Below, piece by piece: positions 55,301 to 63,891 of a stretch of DNA of 64,000 bases. A model generated the notes under the pieces. That model had not been told where the DNA came from and did not search any database. It saw nothing but the letters and a program-made list of their open reading frames with translations. The position numbers and the translations under genes were made by a program. Source of the DNA: Pseudochrobactrum sp. sp1633 (GTDB lineage: Bacteria; Pseudomonadota; Alphaproteobacteria; Rhizobiales; Rhizobiaceae); assembly GCF_030376605.1 (NCBI RefSeq), contig NZ_JARRAE010000014.1:26953-90952 (forward strand), in the 5' to 3' direction. Positions within the stretch are counted from its first letter, which is position 1; every line of letters starts with the position of its first letter.

Positions 55301-55750
55301 CTTGCCGATCGATATCATGCCGTGCGCACCATCAAGGAGCTGATCCGGATCCATCACACCATTGTTCAAAGCCGCTGCGACAAGGGTGCCCGCGCCATTC
55401 TCCTCTATGGCGATGGGACTATACGCAAAAGCATTTTCTGCTTCTTCCGTCCCGATATTGATAATGGCCGGATTCATGCCCGGGATGATCTTTATAATAT
55501 CTGCCCAATATTGTGCCGATGAAGAAATGCGATCCAGCGTCGCCGGATCAAACACCCAGCTCGAAGGCTTCTCACCATCATAAGTACCGTCATTCGGGTA
55601 GAACAGACGCAGCTCGAATACCGTATTGCCCTTGGCATCGCGTATTTCATGAGGCGTGAAAGCATAGGCAGAACCGGTACAAAGACCTGACAAAAGACCT
55701 GCTGAAAGACATGTACTCGATGCCAAAGCCAATATTGATGTTAGTTTCAT
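52307..55750 (-). CDS. Autotransporter with metzincin-like metalloprotease passenger (copy 2)
   Basis: This 1147-residue protein has the same layout as copy 1: signal peptide to about residue 30 (CTGSAYA), HEIAHALG with His178, Glu179 and His182, His287 and Met295 (SHTELRNSMMSH), beta-helix passenger with SFDLSGRVAGRKAAIYMADS, and an autotransporter barrel ending GVNANFSMKF. All metal-ligand candidates are conserved between copies, which argues for a real zinc site. A secreted or surface-held protease is the likely role. Tandem position and close similarity point to duplication. Substrate unknown. Confidence 0.87.
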   Translation of the reverse strand: MKLTSILALASSTCLSAGLLSGLCTGSAYAFTPHEIRDAKGNTVFELRLFYPNDGTYDGEKPSSWVFDPATLDRISSSAQYWADIIKIIPGMNPAIINIGTEEAENAFAYSPIAIEENGAGTLVAAALNNGVMDPDQLLDGAHGMISIGKMDWDWQQPFVPSQLIQTAQVDMTSTLIHEIAHALGISASVDAEQDNGLVQAKFESVLNSWSSHLIDSNGKAAAANQIITCTYCEPAAAGADTFDVSTGLAYFSGSHVSAVLNGAMPGIPLRIDSSLSPGSLDQPFSHTELRNSMMSHQQYSNYMTLMEAEFAALQDIGYTIDRRNLFGYSVYNDGATLINDNPFFGRNSQGTAYIANTYNTATMGLGLHVYGSDNTIIQRADLLSAGAGGAGIRVDGIGNDMTILSGTRVYANGLNGLGVLFAYGRDHSLTQRGDVEALGENGIAVSFDFGHNSLGDKNEYRGSYFVTSEERDLEDDYPDYYAAALAEVNGPLVSSFDLSGRVAGRKAAIYMADSAYVGEINVMQGASITGDIISHYQETDENNDLRLTELRFGLEADDQGKATGAADADFNISYADNITGDNLSLQFLGGTSTLTGDHDLYDVLVEQNATLAGSGLYRINDDRYFHNQGTLNPTLLGGAITIDGDYEQAGNGRLQLAFNNEKQISSLIVTGSADLDATIAFAPERGFYGNGFTLTSDQWLQASTVNGAFTDVTTTLASPTLTASATDNGNASYTVSLSRDAQAYEQYAGNGNARNVGNALDHLVSNPSPQLEQLIAALDFSAPDGSTIRSALPQLSGEAYASASGVLLNASGATRLSVNNRLSQAFGGTPVNPVSVQAFAPERKTTQAAGAIDKVSPVANGSEDLSRTAAWGTAFGSWASQSGDDSAARTKSTLGGFISGIDGSIYDNWRLGVMAGYSRSTFKTASLQSSGSSDNYTLGAYTGTEWDAAQGSVGFRSGLSYSWHTIEMSRRVAFNAYSDSLSADYNAGTFQAFGELGYKHNLSQRSVIEPYANLAYVHVRTDGFAEKGHNGAALIVQSGTMDTTLPMLGIRTSTSFEIGNTVATARADLGWRYAFGDVIPTSTASFAAGSNAFVSAGNAIGKNTALIETSLDFAITKNTKLGVAYQGQFGSGLTQNGVNANFSMKF

Positions 55751-55864
55751 TGATCCGCCCCTCTGCCCTGCTCAATATACTGAAGAACATAAAAAGCAGA
55801 ATTGCAGAAAAAACTATCCCTGAAACTTGGTAGCACTGGTAAAAAGCAGTCTCAAAGGGTTAGC

Positions 55865-56797
55865 TCAACGCCCGAAGACTGACCAGTTCATACGGCGGCA
55901 CAGAATTTCCAGTGCACGCGTGCCGAGCAAAGAGTTGCCATGCTGATTAAGCCCCGGTGACCAGACGGCAATGGATGAAATACCGGGAACGATTGCAAGA
56001 ATCCCCCCGCCCACACCGCTTTTGGCAGGGACACCCACACGAAACGCGAAGTCGCCGGAGCCGTCATAATGACCACAGGTCATCATCAGCGCATTAATAC
56101 GCAGCGCGCGCTCAACGCTGACAATCCGATGATTGCTCACCGGATCGCGACCGGAGGCAGAAAGAAAAAGCCCTGCACGAGCAAGCTGCTCACAGCTCAT
56201 CGCCAGCGCACATTGGTGATGATAAACACCCAGCACATGGGACGGCCAGTTATCCAGATTTTTGTTGGCCTTTAAAAGGTTCGCAAGAGCCGCATTATTG
56301 AAACCGGTCCTGTCTTCTGCCTTGGCAACCACGTCATCAATATAGATATCGTCGTCCTCGGCAATCGACTGAACAAAGCGCACAATCTCGCCGATAGTTT
56401 CGCGCGGCTGGTGTGAACTCAGCAAAATATCCGAGATGACAATAGCACCGGCATTGATAAACGGATTGCGCGGCAGCCCTTTTTCCAACTCCAGCAGAAC
56501 ACTGGAGTTAAAAGGGTCGCCTGACGGTTCACGGCCGACACGCTGCCAGATACCGTCGCCTCTTTTGCCAAGCGCCAGCGTCAGAGCAAAGACTTTAGAA
56601 ATACTTTGAATAGAAAAGGCTTCTTTTGCGTCACCGGCTGAAATCAGCGAGCCGTCATGAAGCATAATCGCAATGCCGAACTTCGCAGGATCGACCTGCG
56701 CAAGCGGCGGAATATAGTCGGCGACTTTACCGCGTGTAACGCTATCTTTGAGTTCAGCCTCGATTTCATCGAGTACGGCGCGCAAACGCTGTTTCAC
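55865..56797 (-). CDS. glsA: Glutaminase GlsA
   Basis: This 310-residue serine-dependent glutaminase converts glutamine to glutamate and ammonia. It has the beta-lactamase-like catalytic [15 protein letters not shown] (Ser-x-x-Lys), [35 protein letters not shown] and a C-terminal [11 protein letters not shown]. Full family length. In many enteric bacteria and Brucella relatives it supports acid resistance by ammonia release; no gadB or gadC is present here. The ATG is preceded by TAAAATAGGTGAAAC. A single-gene unit. Confidence 0.93.
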   Translation of the reverse strand: MKQRLRAVLDEIEAELKDSVTRGKVADYIPPLAQVDPAKFGIAIMLHDGSLISAGDAKEAFSIQSISKVFALTLALGKRGDGIWQRVGREPSGDPFNSSVLLELEKGLPRNPFINAGAIVISDILLSSHQPRETIGEIVRFVQSIAEDDDIYIDDVVAKAEDRTGFNNAALANLLKANKNLDNWPSHVLGVYHHQCALAMSCEQLARAGLFLSASGRDPVSNHRIVSVERALRINALMMTCGHYDGSGDFAFRVGVPAKSGVGGGILAIVPGISSIAVWSPGLNQHGNSLLGTRALEILCRRMNWSVFGR

Positions 56798-56888
56798 CTA
56801 TTTTACACCTTTGAGATGTCGCTATTGCGTCAACAATAGTCATGAAAGCGGCGGCGATCCGTTTATTCCGCATCACCGCCTGCTTGTG

Positions 56889-56928
56889 AGACAGACTGGC
56901 TAAACAATGCCAGCCAGCCAGTCTGTCT
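56889..56928 (-). terminator. Terminator after the MFS transporter gene
   Basis: AGACAGACTGGCT / AGCCAGTCTGTCT is a perfect 13-bp stem with a 14-nt loop. It is followed on the minus strand by CACAAGCA, without a T-run. Confidence 0.7.
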
Positions 56929-56948
56929 ATTCTCAAATGCGCAATCTG

Positions 56949-58259
56949 TTAGCGCTTAACATCAAAATTGCGCGTTTCAGGCATCATAAACATTGCCACA
57001 AGTGAAATCACACTCGTTGCAACCACATAATACGCCGGAGCGACTGCGCCGAAAATACCAATCAGCCATGTGATGATGAACTGTGTTGTCCCACCAAACA
57101 GGGTCGCACCGATCGCATAGATCAGGGAAACACCGGTTGCACGCAGCGCAATAGGCATCATCTCAGGGATCGCAACAAGGCTTGCAGCGCCGGTCATCGA
57201 AGTGAGCAATGTAATTGCGGCAGTGACCAACAGCAGTACAGCTGGATCTTTGGATTCCGCCAGCCAGAAGAACAGAGGAATAATAACGATCATCAGCACA
57301 ATACGCGGCCAGATCATCACGCCCTTTCGGCCATATTTATCCGCAAGATAACCGGCAACCAGAGCAAAAATGAATGTCATTGTACCACCAAGCACGGTTC
57401 CCGCCTGTGCAAGAATTGCAGGCAGTTTCAATGTCTGAATGGCATAGGTGGTCATGTAGTTACCCACCTGTGTCGACACTGTGGTAGCGATCATCACCAG
57501 AATACCAAGCACCAGATAACGGGTGTGGTTGGTGAAAACTGAGGTCACGATCTGCGTACCGGTTTTATCGCTCGGCTTTTCCAGCGTTTCCGGCAATGCA
57601 CGACGGATATAAATCGCAATCGGGATCAGAGCCAGAGACACGAGGAACGGAAGACGCCAGCCCCATGAAACCAGATCTTCATGCGGCAGATACCAGGAAA
57701 CCAGCACACCCATCAGACCACCGGCAACAACGGCGATACCCTGGCTGGCGATCTGCCAGCTTGCATAGAGCCCACGCTTTTCGCGCGGGGCGGCTTCGAT
57801 GAGCATAGCCGATGCAGGGCCGACCTCACCACCGAGCGCCAGACCTTGCAGCAGACGGCAAAACAGAACGATGATCGGTGCGGCAATACCAATCGTTTCA
57901 TAGCTTGGCGTTGCTGCCAGTCCCAATGTACCAACTGTGATCAAGGCAACGGTCAGGATCATCGCAGAACGGCGCCCTGCCTTATCTGCAAAAGCACCGA
58001 TCAGAACGCCGCCGAGCGGACGGGTGAAAAAGCCCACGCCGAAAACCGCAACCGAGGCCAGCAGGCTTGCTGTTTCACTGCCGAGCGGAAAGAAGGTCTG
58101 TCCAATATAAACAGCAAAGAAAGAGTAGACGATAAAATCGTAGAACTCGAGGGCGTTACCGGCAACCGCTGCGGCGATTGCCTTGACCGGCGGTTTTTCA
58201 GACTGGCCGGACAGATTGTCCGAAGCCGTATGCGGCGCATGCATCGTAGTCGCGCTCAT
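56949..58259 (-). CDS. MFS metabolite:proton symporter (ShiA/ProP type)
   Basis: This 436-residue transporter has 12 predicted helices. The N-terminal NALEFYDFIVYSFFAVYIGQ and the loop-2/3 motif GAFADKAGRRSAMI are typical of the metabolite:H+ symporter family, as is LLQGLALGGEVGPASAMLIE. It imports an organic acid or amino-acid derivative. It lies 27 bp downstream of the M20 amidohydrolase in the same direction, so it likely brings in that enzyme's substrate. The substrate itself is not determined. Confidence 0.9.
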   Translation of the reverse strand: MSATTMHAPHTASDNLSGQSEKPPVKAIAAAVAGNALEFYDFIVYSFFAVYIGQTFFPLGSETASLLASVAVFGVGFFTRPLGGVLIGAFADKAGRRSAMILTVALITVGTLGLAATPSYETIGIAAPIIVLFCRLLQGLALGGEVGPASAMLIEAAPREKRGLYASWQIASQGIAVVAGGLMGVLVSWYLPHEDLVSWGWRLPFLVSLALIPIAIYIRRALPETLEKPSDKTGTQIVTSVFTNHTRYLVLGILVMIATTVSTQVGNYMTTYAIQTLKLPAILAQAGTVLGGTMTFIFALVAGYLADKYGRKGVMIWPRIVLMIVIIPLFFWLAESKDPAVLLLVTAAITLLTSMTGAASLVAIPEMMPIALRATGVSLIYAIGATLFGGTTQFIITWLIGIFGAVAPAYYVVATSVISLVAMFMMPETRNFDVKR

Positions 58260-58286
58260 GGTTATCCTCCAACAGATAAAATAGTT

Positions 58287-59489
58287 TTAGTCTTTACGGC
58301 CTGTGGTGCCGTTCAGAAATTCCTCCGTCAAGGCCACCCAATAAGCGGCTCCCTCAACGATATTCGCGTCATTAAAATCGAAACCGTCATTATGCAGCGC
58401 ACGGCTGACAGGGCCCGGCTGATCGCCGTTACCGAGGAAAATATAAGAACCCGGGCGCTCCTCGAGCATGAAGGCGAAATCCTCGCTGCCAGTCATCGGC
58501 GTGGTTTGTGCAACATAGTTACTCTCAGCGGCAAAGCGCTTGCCGACCTGTCGTGCAAACTCTGTTTCTGCGGTGGAATTCTGCAAGGCAGGGTAGCCGC
58601 GAACATAATCAATATCAGCCTTCACGCCGAAGCTCTGCGCCTGCGTGGCCACCAGATCGCGAATTCTCTGCTCAAGCAGATCACGCACTTCCGGTTTAAA
58701 GCTGCGTACCGTCAATTCAATGCGCGAATTTTCAGGGATCACATTATTCGCAACACCTGCCTGCATTACACCAACAGTCACCACAGCGGCATCAAGCGGA
58801 TTAACATTACGGGCAACGACGGTCTGTAGTGCCATGACGATGGAGGCAGTTGCAACAATCGGATCGGCCGTCGTATGCGGCTGTGCGCCGTGACCGCCAC
58901 GACCTGTTATCGTAATGGAAACACTGTCGGACGAAGCCATCATCGCCCCGTCATAAAATTGCAGCTGACCCTGCGGCGAGCCTGGCATATTGTGAATACC
59001 GAAAACCGCATCACACGGGAATTTTTCAAACAATCCGTCAGCGATCATGCGGGCTGCACCACTATCAGGGCGCCCGTATTCTTCAGCAGGCTGAAAAAGC
59101 AGATTGATGGTTCCGTTAAAGTTGCGACGCTCGGCAAGGGTTTTCGCGGCTGCGAGCAGCATTGTGGTGTGGCCGTCATGACCGCAGGCATGCATCACGC
59201 CGGTATTAATGCTGGCATAAGGCAGGCCGGTCGCTTCCAAAATCGGCAGCGCATCCATATCCGCACGCAGGCCGATAGCCGCAGAGCTATCGCCATTGCG
59301 CAGCTGACCAACGATCCCTGTGGTACCGATATTACGCTCAACCGTATAGCCCCACGTCTCCAGCAGATCAGCAACAATGCCGCCGGTTCTGATTTCATGA
59401 AATGCCAGTTCAGGGTGCTGATGCAGATCACGCCGCAGCGCCGTAAATTCCTCAGCATCACGTTCAATCCGTGTTCTGATGTCCTGCAT
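58287..59489 (-). CDS. M20D-family amidohydrolase/peptidase (hippurate hydrolase-like)
   Basis: This 400-residue zinc amidohydrolase has DLHQHPELAFHE, LRADMDALPI, the metal-binding HACGHDGHTTM, FQPAEEYG (catalytic Glu pair) and MTGSEDFAFM near the C-terminus. It hydrolyses N-acyl or aromatic amides of amino acids. ATG 59489 is chosen because TTGGAGGGTGCAATC lies before it; 20 more codons are open upstream. It is first in an operon with the MFS transporter and divergent from a LysR gene. Confidence 0.9.
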   Translation of the reverse strand: MQDIRTRIERDAEEFTALRRDLHQHPELAFHEIRTGGIVADLLETWGYTVERNIGTTGIVGQLRNGDSSAAIGLRADMDALPILEATGLPYASINTGVMHACGHDGHTTMLLAAAKTLAERRNFNGTINLLFQPAEEYGRPDSGAARMIADGLFEKFPCDAVFGIHNMPGSPQGQLQFYDGAMMASSDSVSITITGRGGHGAQPHTTADPIVATASIVMALQTVVARNVNPLDAAVVTVGVMQAGVANNVIPENSRIELTVRSFKPEVRDLLEQRIRDLVATQAQSFGVKADIDYVRGYPALQNSTAETEFARQVGKRFAAESNYVAQTTPMTGSEDFAFMLEERPGSYIFLGNGDQPGPVSRALHNDGFDFNDANIVEGAAYWVALTEEFLNGTTGRKD

Positions 59490-59612
59490 GATTGCACCCT
59501 CCAAGATTTCCAAACCATTACCAATGTTAGCTACGAGGTGCATTTTCATTTGTCCAATGCATAGTAAATTTGATAATCATGCATAAAGCGCATACCAGTT
59601 TAGGAAAGTTTC

Positions 59613-60521
59613 ATGAACATCCAGCAGTTACGACATTTTATTGCGTTAGCTGAGAAAGGTTCGTTCACACGGGCAGCCGAGCATGCACATCTGACACAAC
59701 CGGCTTTGTCGCGCAGCATTGCGCAGCTGGAATCGGAGCTTGGAATGAAGCTCGTTGATCGTATCGGCAAACGCTGTGAAGTGACGGCTTTTGGTAATGT
59801 GGTGCTTGATCATGCGCGCAGGGTGCTGTTTGAAACAGAAGAGCTTTATCGTGTTGTCAAACAGCAGCATGAAGGCAGTGCGGGACGGATCAGGATCGGC
59901 TTGGGCTCTACGCCGAGTGCCCTGCTCACAGCCCCATTGCTCAGCCGGTTTTCAACGACCAATCCGTCTTTACATATTCTGCTTATGCGCGGGTCTATCC
60001 CGCTGCAAGTGCAAGCGCTGCGGGACAGAACTCTGGACATGCTGGTGGTTGAAATCAGAGGGGTGCCGGTGACCGCTGATCTTCAAATTGAAATGCTGCC
60101 GGCATTGCGCACAGGTTTTCTTGTCAGCCAAGGTCATCCTTTATTACAGCACGCGCAGGTGAAATTTTCTGATTTGCGCTCATGGCCGCTGGCAACAACA
60201 ATCCTTGCGCCGGAGCAGATACGCAATATGGTTGCGATCTACGGACCGGAAGCCCATCCTGATGAGAGTGTAACCTTCCATTCCGATGCGATTGATGGTT
60301 TATTGCAAACCACATTGAGCAGCCAGACAATTTATTACGGGGTTATCGCTCCGGCATATGAGCTGATAACATCAGGGCAGCTTGTGGAAGTGCCGGTGCG
60401 CCCCGCCTCGGACACATCACAATTTGCCATCATCCGCCTGTCCGGCCGCTCCCAACCACCAATGTTTCCTATTATGCGCAGCCTCATTCGTGAGAAAATG
60501 GCCGAATGGAGCACGATATAG
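59613..60521 (+). CDS. LysR-family regulator (next to the M20-MFS operon)
   Basis: This 302-residue LysR-type regulator starts MNIQQLRHFIALAEKGSFTR with AAEHAHLTQPALSRSIAQLE as DNA-binding helix. The effector domain begins RIRIGLGSTPSALLTAPLLS. It is divergent from the amidohydrolase gene with about 120 bp between, which is the expected arrangement for a regulator of that operon. Effector unknown. Confidence 0.92.
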   Translation: MNIQQLRHFIALAEKGSFTRAAEHAHLTQPALSRSIAQLESELGMKLVDRIGKRCEVTAFGNVVLDHARRVLFETEELYRVVKQQHEGSAGRIRIGLGSTPSALLTAPLLSRFSTTNPSLHILLMRGSIPLQVQALRDRTLDMLVVEIRGVPVTADLQIEMLPALRTGFLVSQGHPLLQHAQVKFSDLRSWPLATTILAPEQIRNMVAIYGPEAHPDESVTFHSDAIDGLLQTTLSSQTIYYGVIAPAYELITSGQLVEVPVRPASDTSQFAIIRLSGRSQPPMFPIMRSLIREKMAEWSTI

Positions 60522-60688
60522 AAACAGTGGTCCGTATAGCGTTTTCCCCGTCATCACCGCACAACTGATACCTTGCAACAATTGTCGGTGTAATGATGGA
60601 AGTCCCTGCTCTGCGTCGTCCGGATCGTAAACCGGTCAAAAGGCTGGTATGAACAAGACAATCATCAAACCAAGACAGGTGACATCTG

Positions 60689-61108
60689 ATGTCCGTTACT
60701 ATCTACCACAACCCTCAATGCGGAACCTCACGCAACACACTCGCCATAATCCGTGCCAGCGGTGAAGAGCCTGTCATCATTGACTATCTGCAAACGCCGC
60801 CCTCCAAAGAGCAATTGTCAGAGCTTATTGCTGCCATGAAAATCTCCGTGCGGGATTTGCTGCGGGAAAAAGGTACGTCTTTTGCTGAACTCGATTTAGC
60901 CAATGCGAAATGGTCAGACGATCAGTTGCTGGATTTCATGGTGCAACATCCGATCCTGATGAACAGGCCTGTTGTAACCTCACCTCTTGGCGCAGCCTTG
61001 TGCCGTCCGTCTGAGCGTGTCCTTGATCTGCTGGAAAATCCGGTTGCCAGTTTCACCAAAGAAGATGGGGAACAGATTTTTCATACGCGTAGCTTGTCGG
61101 CGCACTGA
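60689..61108 (+). CDS. arsC: Glutaredoxin-dependent arsenate reductase family protein ArsC
   Basis: This 139-residue ArsC-fold protein has the catalytic motif NPQCGTSRNTL with Cys11 near the N-terminus, DYLQTPPSKEQLSELI and NRPVVTSPLGAALCRPSE with the arsenate-contact Arg. Full length for the family. No arsR, arsB or acr3 lies next to it, so a chromosomal orphan with arsenate reductase or another thiol role is possible. The ribosome site (CAGGTGACATCTG) is moderate. A terminator follows. Confidence 0.87.
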   Translation: MSVTIYHNPQCGTSRNTLAIIRASGEEPVIIDYLQTPPSKEQLSELIAAMKISVRDLLREKGTSFAELDLANAKWSDDQLLDFMVQHPILMNRPVVTSPLGAALCRPSERVLDLLENPVASFTKEDGEQIFHTRSLSAH

Positions 61109-61114
61109 TAACTG

Positions 61115-61140
61115 AGAGAGCCACCTATGGCAGCTCTTTT
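61115..61140 (+). terminator. Terminator after arsC
   Basis: AGAGCC-ACCTAT-GGCAGCTCT with one bulge is followed by TTTTTCTC, 7 bp after the stop. Confidence 0.7.
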
Positions 61141-61356
61141 TCTCTGATCACATTTTTTGTTGTTTCGCTGCTCCGTAAACATGCACCTTCTTTCACATTC
61201 AGCGAAGGTTCATGAACTTTGCGCTAACGATTTCATGATGTCGCCGAACTTTGCTGTAAATCTGCAAATTATAACGGCTGTATTGAGCGTTGTTTTCGAT
61301 CGGAAACTGATAGAATGCAACGTGTGCAATGTCTTGCCTTCCTAAGGAGAGGGATT

Positions 61357-63651
61357 ATGAGTATTCGTTCCAAGCTGCTTGCAACGGTTGTTTTTCCGGC
61401 ATTTTCAGCTTCCATCATGTTGCAACCGGTTCAGGCGGGCACGTCAGAAGCGCCAATCATCCTTGCGCAAGACAGCAGTGAGCAGTCGCCAGACGATCAA
61501 ATGCAGCGTCAGCAACAGGCAGAAGAAGCGGAGCGCGCGGCTGAAGAAGCCCGCCGCCAGGCCGAGGAACAACAACAGCGTGCAGCTGAAGAGGAAGCCA
61601 ACAAAGTAGCTGAACAGCAGCAGCGCGCTGCGCAGGAAGAGGCAGAGCGTCAGGCTGCCGAGCAGCAACGTGCCGCTGAACAACAGCGTGCGGCGGAAGA
61701 AGCGCAGAGAAAAGAAGCTGAAGACGCTGCCCGGCAAGCAGCCAAACAACAGAAAGAGGCCGAAGAAGAGGCCAGACGCGTAGCCGAACAGCAGCAGAAA
61801 GCGGCTCAGGAAGAGGCTGACCGTCAGGCGGCCGAGCAGCAGCGTGCTGCTGATCAGCAGCGCGCAGCTGAAGAAGAAGCACGCCGAAAAGAAACTGAAG
61901 ACGCTGCCCGACAGGCAGAAGAGCAGAAACAGGCCGCAGAACAGGCGCAGCGTGAGGCTGCCGAAAAGCAGAAGGCAATTGACGAAGCCGCAGAGCAATC
62001 CAAGCCAAAAGAAAATCCGGATCAGAAGCCCGATCCGGTTCAATCTGAAGAGGCTCCCGCTACTCCGGCCGAGCCAAAGCCTGAACCAACTCAACCTGCA
62101 GAAGTACCAGCTGCACCGGCTGACCAGAAGCCTGAGACAGCTCAGCCCACTGAGCCGCCTGTTGCACCGGCAGAGCAGCCACCTGTTAAACAGCAGGAAG
62201 AGCAACCCGCATCTCAGATGCAGCCTGAGCAACCTGCTCAACAGCCCCCTGCCCCTGAGGAAAAACCGCAGATTGATGAAGCCGCTCCGGTGACACAACC
62301 AGATCAGCAGGTACCGACGGAGCAAAAAGAACAGGAAGCACAGCAACCCGCCAATAATCAGACAACAGAACCTAAAGCTGAAATTATTGACGAGCGCACA
62401 CCTGAGCAAAAGCAGGAAGTTGCGAAAGATCCGGCCAGCACCGATGAAACTATTGTTTTGCCGGTTGAAAACGGTGCAGCCGTTCTTGACAGCGACAAGG
62501 ATGCGGACAATTCGGGCGGCAATCAGTCACGAGAAGAGCGCCGCAAGCAACGTGAACAACAGCGTGCTGCAGATGAACAAAAGGCTCCGCCACCAGAAAA
62601 CGATGCCGCCGCTCAGGTTGAAATACCTGCCGATGTGAGTGCAGCTCTGCCTCAGAAGATTGAAGCAAACCTCAAAGAAGAAGGCACGCGCATTAAGGAC
62701 GCGCCAGCTTTCGTAGTTCCTGACACCACGAACATCGTCAATAACACGGTTGTCAATAATACGGTCATTAACAACACGGTGATTAACAATGTGACGAATG
62801 TGAAGGTTGTTGAGCAAATCGACAATCGCGTCATCCTTGAGACAGGTGACCGTATTTTCGTGCGCGGTGATGATCGTCCCCGTCTGCGCCGCGATGCGGA
62901 ACGCAGCTATTATGATGAATTGCCGCGCGGTCGCTTGCGCGAAACCATTGTCCGTCCCGGCGGCTATGAGATCGTCACCATTTATGACCGTTACGGCGAT
63001 ATTTTGCAGCGCTCACGCATTGACCGTGACGGCAATGAATATCTGATGATCTATGCGCCGGAATATGATGATAATCCGCGCGCTGCGATCTTCGACGTTG
63101 GATATGATCTGCCTCCGATGCGGCTGACCATCCCTGTCAACGACTACATTATTGACGTGGCGACCGATCCAGAACGTGACTTCTATGACTTTCTGACCCT
63201 GCCACCGGTCGAACGTGTCGAGCGCGTCTATACGGTTGATGAGGTTCGCCACTCTGCCCGTTTGCGTGATAAAGTGCGCCGTATCGATCTTGATACAATT
63301 CACTTTACAACAGGCAGTGCAGAAGTCTCACTGTCGCAGGCCAAAACCCTGCGTAAAGTCGCAAACGCAATGCAAAAAGTGCTGGCCAAAGACCCTGGTG
63401 AAACCTTCTTCATCGAAGGTCATACGGACGCCGTTGGTTCCGACCGGTCAAATCTCGTCCTTTCTGACCAGCGCGCGGAATCCGTGGCAAGCCTCCTCAC
63501 GGAAGTCTATGATATTCCTGCAGAAAACCTCGTGACGCAGGGATATGGCGAGCGGTTCCTGAAAATCCGCACACAAGTGGCCGAGCAGGAAAACCGTCGC
63601 GTAACGATCCGGCGCGTAACACCATTGGTTCGCCCTGTTGCACGCAAGTAA
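61357..63651 (+). CDS. OmpA-family protein with coiled-coil repeats and Pro/Glu/Gln-rich region
   Basis: This 764-residue envelope protein has a signal peptide (MSIRSKLLATVVFPAF ... VQAG). A charged Ala/Glu/Gln coiled coil covers about residues 47-220 and includes two ~58-residue tandem units starting near residues 78 and 136. A Pro/Glu/Gln-rich stretch (about 220-390), an Asn/Val repeat (NTVVNNTVINNTVINNV), a conserved domain ILETGDRIFVRGDDRPRLRR and a C-terminal OmpA peptidoglycan-binding domain (FIEGHTDAVGSDRSN, LSDQRAESVA, GYGERF) follow. It likely links outer membrane and cell wall. ATG 61357 with AGGAGAGGGATT upstream is the start. Confidence 0.9.
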   Translation: MSIRSKLLATVVFPAFSASIMLQPVQAGTSEAPIILAQDSSEQSPDDQMQRQQQAEEAERAAEEARRQAEEQQQRAAEEEANKVAEQQQRAAQEEAERQAAEQQRAAEQQRAAEEAQRKEAEDAARQAAKQQKEAEEEARRVAEQQQKAAQEEADRQAAEQQRAADQQRAAEEEARRKETEDAARQAEEQKQAAEQAQREAAEKQKAIDEAAEQSKPKENPDQKPDPVQSEEAPATPAEPKPEPTQPAEVPAAPADQKPETAQPTEPPVAPAEQPPVKQQEEQPASQMQPEQPAQQPPAPEEKPQIDEAAPVTQPDQQVPTEQKEQEAQQPANNQTTEPKAEIIDERTPEQKQEVAKDPASTDETIVLPVENGAAVLDSDKDADNSGGNQSREERRKQREQQRAADEQKAPPPENDAAAQVEIPADVSAALPQKIEANLKEEGTRIKDAPAFVVPDTTNIVNNTVVNNTVINNTVINNVTNVKVVEQIDNRVILETGDRIFVRGDDRPRLRRDAERSYYDELPRGRLRETIVRPGGYEIVTIYDRYGDILQRSRIDRDGNEYLMIYAPEYDDNPRAAIFDVGYDLPPMRLTIPVNDYIIDVATDPERDFYDFLTLPPVERVERVYTVDEVRHSARLRDKVRRIDLDTIHFTTGSAEVSLSQAKTLRKVANAMQKVLAKDPGETFFIEGHTDAVGSDRSNLVLSDQRAESVASLLTEVYDIPAENLVTQGYGERFLKIRTQVAEQENRRVTIRRVTPLVRPVARK
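61588..61935 (+). repeat. Two-unit internal coiled-coil repeat of the OmpA-family gene
   Basis: Two consecutive units of about 174 bp encode near-identical EEEA-x-x-VAEQQQ-x-AAQEEA ... EDAARQA segments. They differ by substitutions and a single-residue insertion, so unit number could vary between strains. Confidence 0.65.
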
Positions 63652-63663
63652 CGGAAAAATATC

Positions 63664-63698
63664 AAGCCGGTCAGGCGTAAATGCCTGACCGGCTTTTT
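63664..63698 (+). terminator. Strong terminator after the OmpA-family gene
   Basis: AAGCCGGTCAGGC / GCCTGACCGGCTT is a 13-bp stem with a 6-nt loop, followed directly by TTTTT. Confidence 0.9.
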
Positions 63699-63891
63699 AA
63701 AGTCCCGTGGTGCGAAACTCGGGTAAAATACTCAACAGTGCACCCGCATTCGCTCCGCAAACATACTCACAATTTTTCAGAGAATTGAAATTTGAAGGGG
63801 TAATGTTGCTGTAATGGTCAAAGCTTAAAAATCGCTCCAATTCAACATCTGACTTAACAGTAAGATGGTTTTCAAGGAATGGAGCGGTGCT

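Noticed and set aside
48736..55750. Long plus-strand frames antisense to the autotransporters
   Set aside because: They are shadows of high-quality minus-strand genes with complete domain structure.
61444..62409. 321-codon Leu/Arg-rich minus-strand frame
   Set aside because: It is antisense to the low-complexity Glu/Gln/Pro codons of the OmpA-family gene, which forces an open frame of Leu, Phe and Ser.
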